64,000 bases of DNA from Streptomyces sp. NRRL S-337. GTDB lineage: Bacteria; Actinomycetota; Actinomycetes; Streptomycetales; Streptomycetaceae. Where the stretch lies: the NCBI RefSeq assembly GCF_000720175.1, contig NZ_JOIX01000009.1:87664-151663 (forward strand), given 5' to 3'. The position numbers were made by a program, and so were the translations under genes. Below are positions 63,727 through 64,000 of the stretch, in pieces. The notes below the pieces were generated by a model. It saw only the letters and a program-made list of their open reading frames with translations. It searched no databases and had not been told where the DNA came from. Position 1 is the stretch's first letter; each line of letters starts with the position of its first letter.

Positions 63727-63950
63727 TCGGAAGAGGGCGGTGGGGGTGGGCGTTGGGGGTGCAAGGGGGTCTGCGGACCCGTAGGGGTGGGTCGAACAGA
63801 TCCCGTAAGGGTCGTGAGGGCCCCCTGCGGGGCCACAACCGGACACGCGGGCGGAGCTATTCCCGCTGACCAGCGACGTCAGGTGTACGCGGCACCACGC
63901 GCGCCCCCACGCACCCGCACACTCCCCCAACCGGGAGGGGACGGGCCGGA

Positions 63951-64000
63951 GGGGCCGGTTGTGTGGACGTAAAGCGTCAGCAGTCCACACAACCGGCCCC
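63951..64000 (-). repeat. 50-bp hairpin element, copy 2 (inverted)
   Basis: Arms GGGGCCGGTTGTGTGGAC and GTCCACACAACCGGCCCC pair over 18 bp without mismatch. The loop GTAAAGCGTCAGCA is the reverse complement of the copy 1 loop at 13 of 14 positions. The element ends at the window edge. Confidence 0.92.

Larger units (their letters stand above)
63504..64000. other. gene-free terminal region with repeats
   Basis: About 500 nt carry no credible coding region; the frames open here have no conserved features and very GT-rich composition. The region contains a 60-bp imperfect direct repeat, two inverted 50-bp hairpin elements, and a small GGCCCC/GGGGCC hairpin near 63818-63835. Confidence 0.75.

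Overview
The window is high-GC DNA (roughly 70 % or more G+C) with strong third-position GC bias and frequent GTG/TTG starts. Its gene set (bldD, sihF, rpoZ, a bifunctional rel, a long pyr operon, an aro operon, sec/ruv genes) identifies it as the chromosomal core of a Streptomyces; the species cannot be resolved by reading alone. Almost all genes lie on the minus strand. No tRNA, rRNA, CRISPR, IS element or prophage gene was seen.

Layout. 1-5.5 kb: partial SorC-type regulator, rpe, rsmB, an aspartate-type aminotransferase and fmt. 5.7-10.7 kb: a small HTH-like gene (+), helicase-degenerate priA (-), then a plus-strand accessory pair of a DGPF/YCII protein and an ECF42-type sigma factor. 10.9-15.1 kb: metK, coaBC, rpoZ, gmk, sihF. 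15.3-25.4 kb: the pyrimidine operon pyrR-pyrB-pyrC-(PH-like membrane protein)-carA-carB-pyrD-pyrF, mostly overlapped or within a few bases, with a PyrR-binding RNA hairpin at the pyrR ribosome binding site and an intrinsic terminator with a T-run after pyrF. 25.5-26.1 kb: bldD (+) with a perfect BldD operator. 26.2-39.7 kb: nusB-efp, M24 peptidase-like protein, P-loop protein, aroQ-aroB-aroK-aroC-aroE, mltG, ruvX, alaS and two small membrane-associated genes. 39.9-43.7 kb: STAND-type ATPase (+), rpsD (-), and a DUF2470 gene (+) behind an iron box. 43.7-48.1 kb: rarA, VKOR, hisS, metallo-beta-lactamase-fold hydrolase. 48.2-50.5 kb: membrane-anchored cyclophilin and a DUF349 protein (+). 50.5-63.5 kb: rel, apt, secF, secD, yajC, ruvB, ruvA, ruvC, yebC, pdxT, pdxS and a LemA-like membrane protein (-). 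The last 500 bases hold no gene but contain unusual repeats.

Functionally this is housekeeping: de novo pyrimidine and chorismate synthesis, SAM and CoA synthesis, vitamin B6 synthesis, translation (fmt, efp, alaS, hisS, rpsD, rsmB), Sec export, Holliday-junction processing, (p)ppGpp metabolism and developmental control by BldD. The most interesting non-coding signals are two inverted 50-bp hairpin elements at 63677-63726 and 63951-64000, with nearly identical 14-nt loops and stems that differ by compensated changes. Next are the PyrR leader hairpin, the iron box, the ECF42 promoter, an attenuator-like leader at 5634-5676, and short tandem repeats around ruvC/yebC.
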